Positions 1 through 9,000 of a stretch of 56,474 nt of DNA are shown piece after piece. Position 1 is the stretch's first letter; every line of letters starts with the position of its first letter. The notes under the pieces are model-generated. The model had not been told where the DNA came from. It saw only the letters and a list, made by a program, of their open reading frames with translations, and ran no database searches. The translations under genes were made by a program, and so were the position numbers. Origin of the DNA: Chloroherpetonaceae bacterium (lineage in GTDB: Bacteria; Bacteroidota; Chlorobiia; Chlorobiales; Thermochlorobacteraceae); assembly GCA_025055975.1 (NCBI GenBank), contig JANWWM010000032.1, positions 1 through 56,474 of the forward strand, read 5' to 3'.

Positions 1-97
1 GGAATCCACAAAGCATTGCGAATTGCGGATTGCCAATTGCGAATTTGGGAATCGAAATCAGCCTCTTGCGATTCGCTTTGTTCGTTCAGAACGACAT
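1..97. repeat. Truncated fold-back intergenic repeat at the left contig edge
   Basis: The window opens inside a repeat. The first bases (ggaatccaca) continue the sequence that follows tcattccgagcgacagcga in the copy at 56273, so the left arm is cut by the contig end. The interior (about 14-46) is a chain of degenerate attgcgaatt/attgcggatt units resembling 16850-16880. Near 66-97 a segment containing gttcgttcagaacgaca resembles the inverted right arm of such elements. It carries no gene. The assignment rests on comparing the three copies in this window. Confidence 0.6.
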
Positions 98-117
98 CGG
101 CTCTTTTTGCGAGCGCG

Positions 118-2463
118 CTAAAACTGCGTTCTGAACTGCATTAGAAAATGCCGCAACGGCGCGAGCGTAGCGGGCTGTTCCACGTAGGCGTAGTTGAACA
201 AGTTGCGCGCATACAGGTTCAGCGTTCCAAACGGAAGCCGAATCCCGAAGCGAAGGTCGTGTATGTGCGCGTCGACGGTTTCATCGACGTTCAAAATTGG
301 CGGCGAGGAAAGCCCGAAAATCAAGGGCGCGTCGGGGTTCGTCGCCGAAAAGCGCGCGATGAAGCGATAGTTCCATTCAAGCGAGAAGCGTCCGTAGTTG
401 AGTTCCGTCGTAACGTAGAGCAATCGCGGATTGCGGTAGTAGAGCGGCGCGGCGCGGGTTTGGTCTCTCGCATCAAGCCACGTGTAGCTCAGCGCGACAA
501 GCGCGGCGCGACGATTGAAATTGAACGTCGCCGACAACTCCGTCCCCGCGATTCTCGCGTCGGACACGTTGCGAAACGAAATGCCGCCCCTCGCCAGCGT
601 CGGCTCGATCAAGTTTCGATAGAGGTTCAAATACGCCGCCGCGTCAAGCGTGATTTCCGAAAGAAAAACGCCCGCGAACAAACCCGTCGGACGCGAATAG
701 GAGAAAATGTAGCCGACCTCGCCGCTCAACGCGCGTTCAGGTTTCAGGCTCGGATTGGGCACGATGGGCGGAGACGCCGTCGTCGTGAATCGCTCCGTGA
801 TGGCGGGATTGCGAAACGACGTGCCGAAATGCGTTCGGAGCGACGAGTAGTCGTCGAGCGCATAGACCAAGCCCATTTTCGGATTGAGGCTCGGCACGAC
901 CTGCCCGCTTTTGATTTCGCCCGCGAGCGAATCGCTGAAAACGACGAGACCATCGAGCCGCGCGCCGAAGTTGAGAGCGAGTTTCTTCATCAACGGAAAT
1001 TCCACTTGCCCGTAAGCCGCAAAGCCAAAGGTTTTGTGTTCGCCCGTGAGCGACGAGGAAATCGTGGCGAATTGCGCGTCGCCGCCCCACGTCCAACTGA
1101 ACTTGCTTCCGACGAGAGAAATCACTTGCAACTCCGTTCCGACGCTATTCGCCAACGAACCTTGTCCCTGCGAATCGATGAAGTTCGTGCGGTAGTAGCG
1201 TCCGCGCAGCAGCAAGGTCGAGCGTTGCGAGAGTTTCTTCGAGTAAATGGGCGCGAGGAAGAGTTTGTCGGAGTAGAGCCGCGAGCCTGAACGCGAGCCG
1301 TCGCGCAAGACGTTGTTGATGTCTTGCCAATAAATCGCGTTGCCTTTGCGTTCTTCGGCGAAGGTGAAGAGCGTCGCAAGGTTGGATTCGTCGGAGATGC
1401 GATAGGCGGTTTTCGCAAAGAGCCGCAGGCGCGCAAAATCGCTGTTTTCGCGGAAGCCTTCGTCGCTGCGGCGCGAGAGCGACAGATACGCGCCGAGTTT
1501 GCCGAGTTGTCGTCGATGCGAGAGTTCCATGCCGTTGAAGAATCGCGCGTCGCTTGTCCATTTCCACCGCTCGAATCTTGGCGAATCATAAACGCCCCCG
1601 TAAGCGAGCACGCCCGTTTGGGTTTCGTAGGAGTTTCGCGTGACGATGTTGACCGTTCCGCCCAACGCCGACGCGCCGTAGATGGCGCTCGCGCCTTTGA
1701 CGACCTCGACGCGCTCGATGAAATCCGTCGGGAAAGCGTCCCATTTCGCCGAGCCGTCGTCGCCCGCCATAAGCGGCACATTGTCAACGAGCAATTGCGC
1801 CCGACTGCCCACGCCAAAACTCACGCCGCTTGAGCCGCGAATGTTGATGTCGGGTCCCGCGAAATTCACGCCCGAAACGAAGCGCAAGGCTTCGTCGATC
1901 GAGACGCTGTTGCGATTGACGATGAAATCGGGTTCGAGAAGCGACGTCGAAATCGAGACGTCTTGAAGCCGTTGCTCGAAGCGGTTGGCGGTTACGACGA
2001 TTTCGCGTTGCGCCGAGACGTTTTCTTCGAGCAAGATGTCGATTTCCGTGATGGTGTCGCTTTTGATCCAGACGTTTTTGAAAATGTCGGTTTTGTAACC
2101 TTCGGCGGAGTAGGCGATGTCGTAGAGTCCGCGCGGAACGTTGCGAATCAGGTAGAAGCCGTTTGCGTCGGTGAGCGCGCCGAGCGACGCGCCCAAGATT
2201 CGGACTTTCGCGCCCGCGATAGGCTCGCGTTTTCGGCGACGAACTTCGCGCTCCGTTTTTTCGCCCGCGAGCGTGTCGATGAAGACGATTTTTTCCAAGA
2301 CCGTTTCATTCGTGAGCGCATAAACCGTTCCGCGAAGCGTTCCGAAGCCCGAACTTGCGCGCGGTTGCGCCATCGCAAGCGCGACAAGGCTCCACAGGCA
2401 CAGCGCAAGCCCAATCGCTTTACGCCGAAAGGCTGAAAAGTTCTCTTGAACGCGGGCTGGCAT
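118..2463 (-). CDS. TonB-dependent outer-membrane receptor
   Basis: A 781-residue outer-membrane receptor that would take up a ligand, such as a siderophore, vitamin or glycan, using TonB-ExbBD energy. It begins with a signal peptide (Arg-rich start, hydrophobic core about 17-31, AMA-Q cleavage). A carboxypeptidase-regulatory-like domain follows at about 40-148, carrying an unusual charged insertion near 52-80. A TonB-box-like REIVVTA lies near 153-159, the plug domain at about 160-276 (VEVVKGASAIYGASALGG), and then a beta barrel ending in Phe. The start at 2463 gives a complete signal peptide but overlaps the end of the restriction nuclease gene by 44 nt in another frame. It is the last gene of a five-gene minus-strand array. 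The ligand cannot be deduced from sequence alone. Confidence 0.93.
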   Translation of the reverse strand: MPARVQENFSAFRRKAIGLALCLWSLVALAMAQPRASSGFGTLRGTVYALTNETVLEKIVFIDTLAGEKTEREVRRRKREPIAGAKVRILGASLGALTDANGFYLIRNVPRGLYDIAYSAEGYKTDIFKNVWIKSDTITEIDILLEENVSAQREIVVTANRFEQRLQDVSISTSLLEPDFIVNRNSVSIDEALRFVSGVNFAGPDINIRGSSGVSFGVGSRAQLLVDNVPLMAGDDGSAKWDAFPTDFIERVEVVKGASAIYGASALGGTVNIVTRNSYETQTGVLAYGGVYDSPRFERWKWTSDARFFNGMELSHRRQLGKLGAYLSLSRRSDEGFRENSDFARLRLFAKTAYRISDESNLATLFTFAEERKGNAIYWQDINNVLRDGSRSGSRLYSDKLFLAPIYSKKLSQRSTLLLRGRYYRTNFIDSQGQGSLANSVGTELQVISLVGSKFSWTWGGDAQFATISSSLTGEHKTFGFAAYGQVEFPLMKKLALNFGARLDGLVVFSDSLAGEIKSGQVVPSLNPKMGLVYALDDYSSLRTHFGTSFRNPAITERFTTTASPPIVPNPSLKPERALSGEVGYIFSYSRPTGLFAGVFLSEITLDAAAYLNLYRNLIEPTLARGGISFRNVSDARIAGTELSATFNFNRRAALVALSYTWLDARDQTRAAPLYYRNPRLLYVTTELNYGRFSLEWNYRFIARFSATNPDAPLIFGLSSPPILNVDETVDAHIHDLRFGIRLPFGTLNLYARNLFNYAYVEQPATLAPLRHFLMQFRTQF

Positions 2464-3058
2464 AAAGTTCTTTATTGCTGGAATTAAACTCTCGTTTCAC
2501 TTCTCCCATCAAAAAAGCGATGTCGTAGACGCTTGCCTTTTCCGCGTAGAAACGCCCGTCTTTTTTCTCCAATTGAAACGATACAAGCAAGTGTCGCGCA
2601 TCAAATTCAATCTTGCTTTTCCGCTTTGCAGGCGAGACGAAAAAGCTTCGAAAAGACGATTCTACGCTGTCGATGTTGTATGTCTTGACTTCGATGTATG
2701 TTGGTCGGTTGAATTCGTCGAGAATGAGCAGGTCGGGATAGCCCGCGCTTTGAGAGAGAGATTGGAGTTTCAGCGAGCTTTTTTCTATCGCGGATTTCAA
2801 AAATGTTTCGGCTTTGTTGCCCGCTTCATTTGGACGTTTCGTTCCAATGCCGACGTTATTGAGTTCGAGAATCGCGTTTTTGACAACTTCTTTGAGCGTC
2901 GCAATCAAGACTTTATCCTCATTGCCCCTCTCGTTGATTGGAATGACCCTTCTGCCTGAAATGGCTTTTATGAACAACTCGAATGGCACTTCGTCAAGCG
3001 GTTGCAAAATTTGGCGAAGAATCTTCTCGTAATGAGCCGCTCTTTCTTTGTCGGTCAT
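2420..3058 (-). CDS. Type II restriction endonuclease, PD-(D/E)XK fold
   Basis: A 212-residue protein predicted to be the nuclease of a type II restriction-modification system. The key evidence is a PD-(D/E)XK active-site signature: Pro108-Asp109 (GYPDLLIL), then Glu123-Val-Lys125 (YIEVKTYN). The gene lies directly behind a DNA methyltransferase gene, and the two overlap as ATGA, which suggests translational coupling with the protective methylase made first. Its last 15 or so codons lie inside the start of the TonB receptor gene, so its native end may have been altered. The DNA here is visibly more AT-rich than the receptor gene, consistent with acquisition by transfer. Recognition sequence unknown. 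A nicking enzyme or inactive relic cannot be excluded. Confidence 0.8.
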   Translation of the reverse strand: MTDKERAAHYEKILRQILQPLDEVPFELFIKAISGRRVIPINERGNEDKVLIATLKEVVKNAILELNNVGIGTKRPNEAGNKAETFLKSAIEKSSLKLQSLSQSAGYPDLLILDEFNRPTYIEVKTYNIDSVESSFRSFFVSPAKRKSKIEFDARHLLVSFQLEKKDGRFYAEKASVYDIAFLMGEVKREFNSSNKELYASPRSRELFSLSA

Positions 3059-4236
3059 ATATTTTCAAACAGGCTCAGCGTTTTTTGATGACGCGGAAAC
3101 TCTAACCGTTCAATTATGCCTTTGGCAAGCACGACGCAACGATTCGTGTTCGTGCCTTTTTCGTTGTTGGAAACGCCAAAGCAGTTGGCGAGTTTGGTGA
3201 AGCGTTGTTCATTGACGAGAATCGCGCCAAGCGAGAAGCCGACCTCTTCGCCAAGCGTTGCGACGATTTCATCTAAATTGACAAGCTCGCCTTTGTAGCG
3301 AACCTCGCCTACTTCAATCACGACCACGCCTTTGGGTTTGACGACGCGATAAAGTTCGCGCAGAGTTTCGCGCATAAAGACTTTCCACTCCTCCAACGAG
3401 CGCGTCTGAACCAAGTTTTCTTCGAAAGTTTTTTCCTCAATGCCGTAGAACCACGCTTTGAGCCAGTTGTCTTTGAGATAATCGACTTTGTCCAGAAAGG
3501 GCGGCGATGTTACGACAAGGTCGATGGTTTCGTCTTCAATCCACCGCATTTGGCGGCTGTCGCCTGTTCGAATTTGATTGTTGAGCGATTCGGGGAAACG
3601 TTCCTGAAATCGTTCCGCGCCTTGAAGCGAGAGTTTGGCTTTTCGCAGAATGCGCGATTTGACTTCCCGATACGGCGGCGTTTGCTTGCGTTTCTCGTTG
3701 ATTTTGCGTTGGGCTTCGGGCAAGACGGCGATTTGCGGAAACGAATAGACGGAGAAAAATCCGTCGGAATGTCCGTGCAAACGCGAGACGGCGACAAGTT
3801 CAATGAAGCGATTGACGTCGTCGCAATCGCGCTGAATTTCGCGTTTCAAATTGAGCAGTTCTTTGAGCGTGTCGGGGTGATAGAAGGCGAGCAATTCGGA
3901 ATGTTCGTCAAGGCAGACGGGACGCGAGAGGTCAAACTTTTGCAGTCGGCGCTCAATGGCGGCGAGCGGAACGGGGCGCGTTTTGGCGCGAGCGATTTTT
4001 TCCGAAATCGGGTTGATGTCGTTGTGAAAGGCGACGCGACGGCGCAAGTTGGCTTGCAGCGCGGTCGTGCCCCTGCCGCCGAAAGGGTCGAGCACGACGT
4101 CGCCTTGTTTTGAAAAACGCCGAATGAAAAAGTCGGGCAGTTCCGCTTTGAAGGCGGCGCGATAAGAGACGATGTAGTGCAGAGGAAATTCCTGACGCTG
4201 TTTGCTCGTCCAAAATTCATCTTTGATGACGCGCAT
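3055..4236 (-). CDS. DNA amino-methyltransferase of a type II R-M system
   Basis: A 393-residue SAM-dependent DNA methyltransferase. It has the SAM-binding motif I DPFGGRGTT (about 50-58) followed by an acidic motif II region (HNDINP), and the catalytic motif IV TSPPF near residue 244. The SPP(F/Y) form is typical of N4-cytosine enzymes, but N6-adenine is possible. The stretch of about 185 residues between motifs I and IV probably holds target recognition. The N-terminus FWTSKQRQ is typical of this family, so the start at 4236 is likely even though it overlaps the end of the ketolase gene by 20 nt. The endonuclease gene follows with a 4-nt ATGA overlap. Together they form a complete restriction-modification module. 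Confidence 0.9.
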   Translation of the reverse strand: MRVIKDEFWTSKQRQEFPLHYIVSYRAAFKAELPDFFIRRFSKQGDVVLDPFGGRGTTALQANLRRRVAFHNDINPISEKIARAKTRPVPLAAIERRLQKFDLSRPVCLDEHSELLAFYHPDTLKELLNLKREIQRDCDDVNRFIELVAVSRLHGHSDGFFSVYSFPQIAVLPEAQRKINEKRKQTPPYREVKSRILRKAKLSLQGAERFQERFPESLNNQIRTGDSRQMRWIEDETIDLVVTSPPFLDKVDYLKDNWLKAWFYGIEEKTFEENLVQTRSLEEWKVFMRETLRELYRVVKPKGVVVIEVGEVRYKGELVNLDEIVATLGEEVGFSLGAILVNEQRFTKLANCFGVSNNEKGTNTNRCVVLAKGIIERLEFPRHQKTLSLFENI

Positions 4237-4909
4237 CTTTCACCTTCCAAAGTTTCCACCACGGCGTTTGCGGCGAGTGATGATGTTCCCAGTGGTAGCC
4301 GAAAAAGTAGCACGAGAGCATCGCGCGCCAGTGATTGCGCGGTTGCGAGCGCGCGTTGTGCGGCGACATTTCAGGCTCAAGCGGCAAGCGATGCGGCAAA
4401 TACGTGCCGAAATAAAACAGTTGCAACGCCCCCCAAACGCATGGCAATATCCAAAACAGCCATATCCGCGATTCAGGCACGTTCAAGACGCGCTCGAAGA
4501 CGTTGTAAATCGCCGCCATCGTGGCGACCTGCGTCCAAGTCTTGTAGCGCCAGAGGAACGAGCCGAACCAAACGAAAAAGTTTTGAGACCGAACGTGGAA
4601 ATCGGGGTCGGTTTCGGAGGCGGGCGCTTCGTGATGCTTGCGGTGATTTTCTCGCAAGCGCTCGTAACTCATCGCGGCGAACAGAAAAGACGCGAGCGCG
4701 CCAATCGCATGGTTGAGCCATCGGATTTTGCTCGCCGAGCCGTGCATCGCGTCGTGCGCCGTGATGAAAAGCCCCGTCGCAAGATAGCCCTGAATCGCCA
4801 GATGCGCGTAACTCATCGGCGTTGAAAACGACAGCGACTCGTTGCCGAGCAAATACGCAAGATGCGCCAGCCACAGCGAGATGATCGAAAGCCCGATTAG
4901 CGCGCCCAT
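4217..4909 (-). CDS. crtW: Beta-carotene 4-ketolase (CrtW-type, fatty acid desaturase superfamily)
   Basis: A 230-residue integral-membrane di-iron enzyme expected to introduce a keto group at C4 of beta-ionone rings (echinenone, canthaxanthin) or of a related carotenoid. Three histidine boxes are present: HDAMH near residue 50, HRKHH in the middle, and HWEHHH near the C-terminus followed by PQTPWWKL, which is the CrtW arrangement. Hydrophobic stretches at about 3-20 and 30-47 begin the membrane portion. The reading frame is open up to 5050, but the Met at 4909 begins the conserved region and clears the upstream PhzF gene. No strong ribosome-binding site is visible. The exact carotenoid substrate is inferred from the family. 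Confidence 0.85.
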   Translation of the reverse strand: MGALIGLSIISLWLAHLAYLLGNESLSFSTPMSYAHLAIQGYLATGLFITAHDAMHGSASKIRWLNHAIGALASFLFAAMSYERLRENHRKHHEAPASETDPDFHVRSQNFFVWFGSFLWRYKTWTQVATMAAIYNVFERVLNVPESRIWLFWILPCVWGALQLFYFGTYLPHRLPLEPEMSPHNARSQPRNHWRAMLSCYFFGYHWEHHHSPQTPWWKLWKVKDARHQR

Positions 4910-4956
4910 TTTGAACGATTGGGATTGAACGCTTGAACCAGCGCCGTCAACGCCGT

Positions 4957-5862
4957 CTAAACGAGCAAGTTCCCGTTCAAGACGGTGATGGCGTAACCGC
5001 TGATGCTCGCGGATTGAATCGCGCCGTTTTCGACGACGAGTTCCGCCCACACGCGCCCTCCGCGATTGATGACGTAGCCTTGTTCAAGCGTTACGGGAAT
5101 CGCGCCGTTTTCGCCCGAAACGCGCTTTTGCAAGTAAAGGTAGCACGCCAGTTCGCCTTGCGCCGAACCCGTCACGGGGTCTTCGTCGATGCCGAGCGCG
5201 GGAGCGAAGAAGCGCGAATGCGCCGCGCTCGTCGGGTGCTTGGTTTCCGTCGTGAACACGCAAACGCCCGCCAGCCCGCGTCGGAGCGTGAGTTGTTTGA
5301 GCGATTGAAAGTCGGGGCTCATTTTCAAGAGCGGCTCGCGGTTGACGAAGGGCAAATACAAATAGCGCGACGACGAAATGAGCACGGGAAGAGTTCGGTC
5401 GAGTTGCTCGACTGGAACGGACAAGGTCGCAAACAGGTCGCTGATTTGCCCATCGAATTTTTCAAACTTCGGAACGGGAACGCCAAACTTCACCATCGTC
5501 TTCTCGCCTCGACGCTCGACGGAGACGGGCAGAATGCCGCTTCGAGTCTTGACGCGAAATTGTTTGTTCGGCTGTTCGCCAAGCCCAAACATTTTTTCTT
5601 CGGCAAGCGCGTGAAACGTGGCGACAGTGCCGTGTCCGCAAAGGTCGACTTCCTTCGTGGGCGTAAACCAGCGCAGTTCGAGGTCGCAAGAGCCATCTTG
5701 CGCGGGCAAGACGAAAGCCGTCTCGGGGAGGTTCATTTCGCGGGCGATGAGCTGCATTTGCTCGTCGTCAAGTCCGCTCGCGTCGAGCACGACGGCGGCG
5801 GGATTGCCCGTAAAGGCGCGGTCGGTGAAAGCGTCAACGTGTTTGATTTGATACGTCTTCAT
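4957..5862 (-). CDS. PhzF-family isomerase/epimerase
   Basis: A 301-residue member of the PhzF/diaminopimelate-epimerase-fold family. Landmarks are the N-terminal VDAFTDRAFTGNPAAVV, the MNLPETAF loop with Glu47 corresponding to the catalytic Glu of PhzF, DLCGHGTVATFHAL in the first half, and DPVTGSAQGELACYL in the second. Length is normal for the family. PhzF itself isomerises trans-2,3-dihydro-3-hydroxyanthranilate in phenazine synthesis, but most family members have unknown substrates and no other phenazine genes are present here. It is the first gene of the minus-strand array leading to the ketolase, R-M genes and TonB receptor. A specific substrate cannot be assigned. Confidence 0.9.
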   Translation of the reverse strand: MKTYQIKHVDAFTDRAFTGNPAAVVLDASGLDDEQMQLIAREMNLPETAFVLPAQDGSCDLELRWFTPTKEVDLCGHGTVATFHALAEEKMFGLGEQPNKQFRVKTRSGILPVSVERRGEKTMVKFGVPVPKFEKFDGQISDLFATLSVPVEQLDRTLPVLISSSRYLYLPFVNREPLLKMSPDFQSLKQLTLRRGLAGVCVFTTETKHPTSAAHSRFFAPALGIDEDPVTGSAQGELACYLYLQKRVSGENGAIPVTLEQGYVINRGGRVWAELVVENGAIQSASISGYAITVLNGNLLV

Positions 5863-6039
5863 TGTCGTTTTTTGAAAGTGCGTTCAAGGCGCGAAAGTTA
5901 TGAAGTTTGCGCGAAAATGCCCGTCTCGTCAAGCGACGATTCCACCTTGCGCCAAGCGAAAATTTTTGAAACGCTTTCAGCCGTCGCTCGCTATCTTCGC
6001 AAGTTCGCTTGACGCGAGCCGACGAAAAGAGTTGGAGAA

Positions 6040-9000
6040 ATGACGCATTACGACGAGTTGCTTTCGCGTTTGCGCGCCGTTCATCGCAAGGCGACGTTCA
6101 AAACCGCGCTCGTTGGCGCCTGCAAGGTCGCCTCGCTCGCGCTTGGCGCCATGTGGCTTGCGGCGGTGGCGGAGTGGGCGTTTCGCCTTTCGAGTCCGTG
6201 GCGAATGGCGCTGTTCGCGCTGGTTGCGCTCGTTTTGGTTGGCGCGGCGATTTGGTTTTTGATTTTTCCCCTCGTTCAGCGTCGGTTCAATCCCGACGAC
6301 GTGGCGCGAGAGTTGGGCAAAGCGTTTCCCGCGTTGCGCGACAGGCTTCTGAACGCGATGCAGGTCTTCCGCGAATCTCCCGACAATCCCTTCGCCGTCG
6401 TTGAACTTCGCAAGGTTTCGGAACTTTGCGCGCCGCTCAACTTTGGCGAGGCGGTTCGGTTCGAAGATTCCCGAAAGTTGCTGATTGGCGCGCCGACGTG
6501 GCTTCTGTTGACCGCGTTTGCGTTTTGGTTCTCGCCGCTTGGTTCGGCATGGGGGCGCGTTATGGCGTTTGGCGAGGACTTTTCGCCGCCGCCTCCGTTT
6601 CGCATCGTCTCGCTCACGAAGGACGTTCAAATCACCAAGGGCAAGGACGCGGAACTGCGATTCGCGCTCGTTCCGACCGATTCTCTAAACCCTCTCGATG
6701 TTCGCCGTCTTTCCGTGAAGTTTCTCGACGAAAACGGCTTCGAGGTTCAAGAAGCGAAGACGTTTCGGGATAGTTCGGGAGCGTTTTCCTACAAATTGCG
6801 CTCGCCCGAAACGTCGCTTCAATACTTCGCCGAGTTCGCGGAACTCTCGAAACCCATTCGCTCCGAAACGCATCGACTCGTCATCATCGACCGTCCGCGC
6901 GTCGATCGCTTTCAACTTGTCATTGAGCCGCCGCGTTACAGCCGTCTTGCGACGCAAGTTTTGGAAGCCAACTTCGGCGATGGCTCGGCGCTCAAAGGCT
7001 CGCGGGTTTCGATCGCGCTCAAAGCCTCCAAGCCGCTTCGCTCGGCGACCCTCGTCGCAAACGACTCGCTGTCGCTTCCGATGACGGTTCAAAACGATTC
7101 CGCCTTTTTTTCCTTCGCGCTGAAAGACGACTTCGTCTATCGCTTCGCGCTCGTTGATTCGGCGGGCGTTGCGTCGGAGAAGGGCGCGGACTATCGCTTG
7201 CGCTCGATGCCCGACGAGCCGCCGCAAATTCGCTTCGTTCAACCCGCGCAAAAGCAAGTGGATTTGCCCGACAACCTGCGCTTGCCTTTGGCGATGCTCA
7301 TTCGAGACGACTTCGGCGTCTCGTCGCTTGGGCTTCATTATCGCGTCTCGAAGTCCAACTTCAAGCCAATCGAGTCGGCGTTTCGGCGCATCGAGATTGC
7401 GATGAACGACGCGGTTCAAACGGGCGAGGGCGGCTTGGAACGCGGCGTTTTCTACGAGTGGAATCTGCTTTCGGAAAACGTCTCCGCAGGCGACGAAATC
7501 GAGTTCTACGCCGAAGCGCGCGACAACGACGCGGTTTCGGGCTTCAAACCCGCTCGCACCGACTTCTACAAACTTCGCCTTCCCACGCTCGACGAACTCT
7601 TCGACGACGTCCAAAAGCAAGAGCAGGACATCGTCGCCGAACTCGACAGAAAAATCGACGAGACGAAATCCGTTCAAGAAGAATTGGAGCGCATTCAAAA
7701 CGAACTGCGCCAAAAAACCCGCTCCGATTGGCAAGACCGCAAGGCGATGGAACTCGCTAGCCAAAAGCAAAAAGAACTGCAAGACCAACTCGAAGCCATC
7801 GAGCAAGCGATGACCGAAATGCTCCAAAAGATGCAAGATCGCTCGCTCGTCTCCGAAGAAACCCTCCGCAAATACGAGGAAATCCGACAACTGCTCGAAG
7901 AACTCAAATCGCCCGAACTCCAAGAAGCGCAACGCCAATTCGACGAAGCCTTGAAGCAACTCAACGAACAACAACTGCGCGAGGCGCTCAAAAATTTCGA
8001 GTTCAACGAAGAACGCTTCAAGCAAAACTTGGAACGCGCCAAAGACCTTTTGGAACGAATGAAGCTGGAACGCCAACTCGACGAAGCGTTGAAACGCCTC
8101 GACGACATGGCGCAAAAGCAAGAATCGCTCCAACAAGAAACCAAACAAACCAATCCCGAAAACAAAGCCAAACTCTCGGAACTCAAAAAGGAGCAGGAGT
8201 CGCTCGCCAAAGAAGAGCGAAAACTCGACGAGCGCTTGCAAACGCTCATCGAGCAGATGGAGAAAAATCCGAAAGCCGAACAATTGCCGTTGCAAGAACT
8301 CGCCAAGCTCAAAGAGCGACGAAACGACGACAATCTCCAAAAGGATTTGCAAGAGGCTTCGAAGGCTCTATCCGAATCGAAGCCCCAAGACGCGCAAGCC
8401 AAACAGCAAGAGGCTCTGCGAAAAATGCAAGCCCAGCGCCAACAGCTCGCCGACCTGCGCCAAGAAATGAAGCGTCAGAGGAAGCAAGACGTTTTGCAAG
8501 CCTTGCAAAACGCGACGCAAGCCGCTCTCGAACTTTCGCAACGCCAAGAAGCCTTGATGGAAGACCTGCGCCAAAAGCAAGGCTCCGCAAACGGCGACGC
8601 TTTGCGCGAAAAAATGACCGAGCAAAACGACGTCAAGGAACTTTTGAAACTCTTGCAAGACGACGTTTCGCAAATCGGCAGAAAGTCGTCGGAACTGCGC
8701 CAATCTATGATTGCCCAGCTGCGACGCGCCGAAGCCGAAATGGACGCGGCGATCGAGACGCTTGACCAGCGCAATGCGTTCAGCGCGGCGCAACGAATGA
8801 ACAACGCGATGGCGCTCCTGAACGAATTTGGCAACCAAGCCGCGAGCGCGATGGCGCAATTGATGGGACAACAAGGCGCGCCGCAACCCGGCGAAGGCGG
8901 CGACGGCGAAGAAATGGAAGGTCTCGCCAACCGTCAAGGCGAACTCAATCAACAAACCGAAGCCCTCTTCGGCGAGCGGCAAGGAATGTCGCCCGAAGCG

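Noticed and set aside
148..1290. Long Arg-rich plus-strand open frame opposite the TonB receptor gene
   Set aside because: It is antisense to a clearly recognisable receptor, shows no domain, and has the Arg/Glu-rich composition expected from reading GC-rich DNA backwards. Many similar long frames in the window were dropped for the same reason.
6685..8352. 555-residue minus-strand frame opposite the DUF4175 coiled coil
   Set aside because: Phe/Leu-rich sequence arises from reading the Gln/Glu/Lys repeats backwards. No signal of a real gene.
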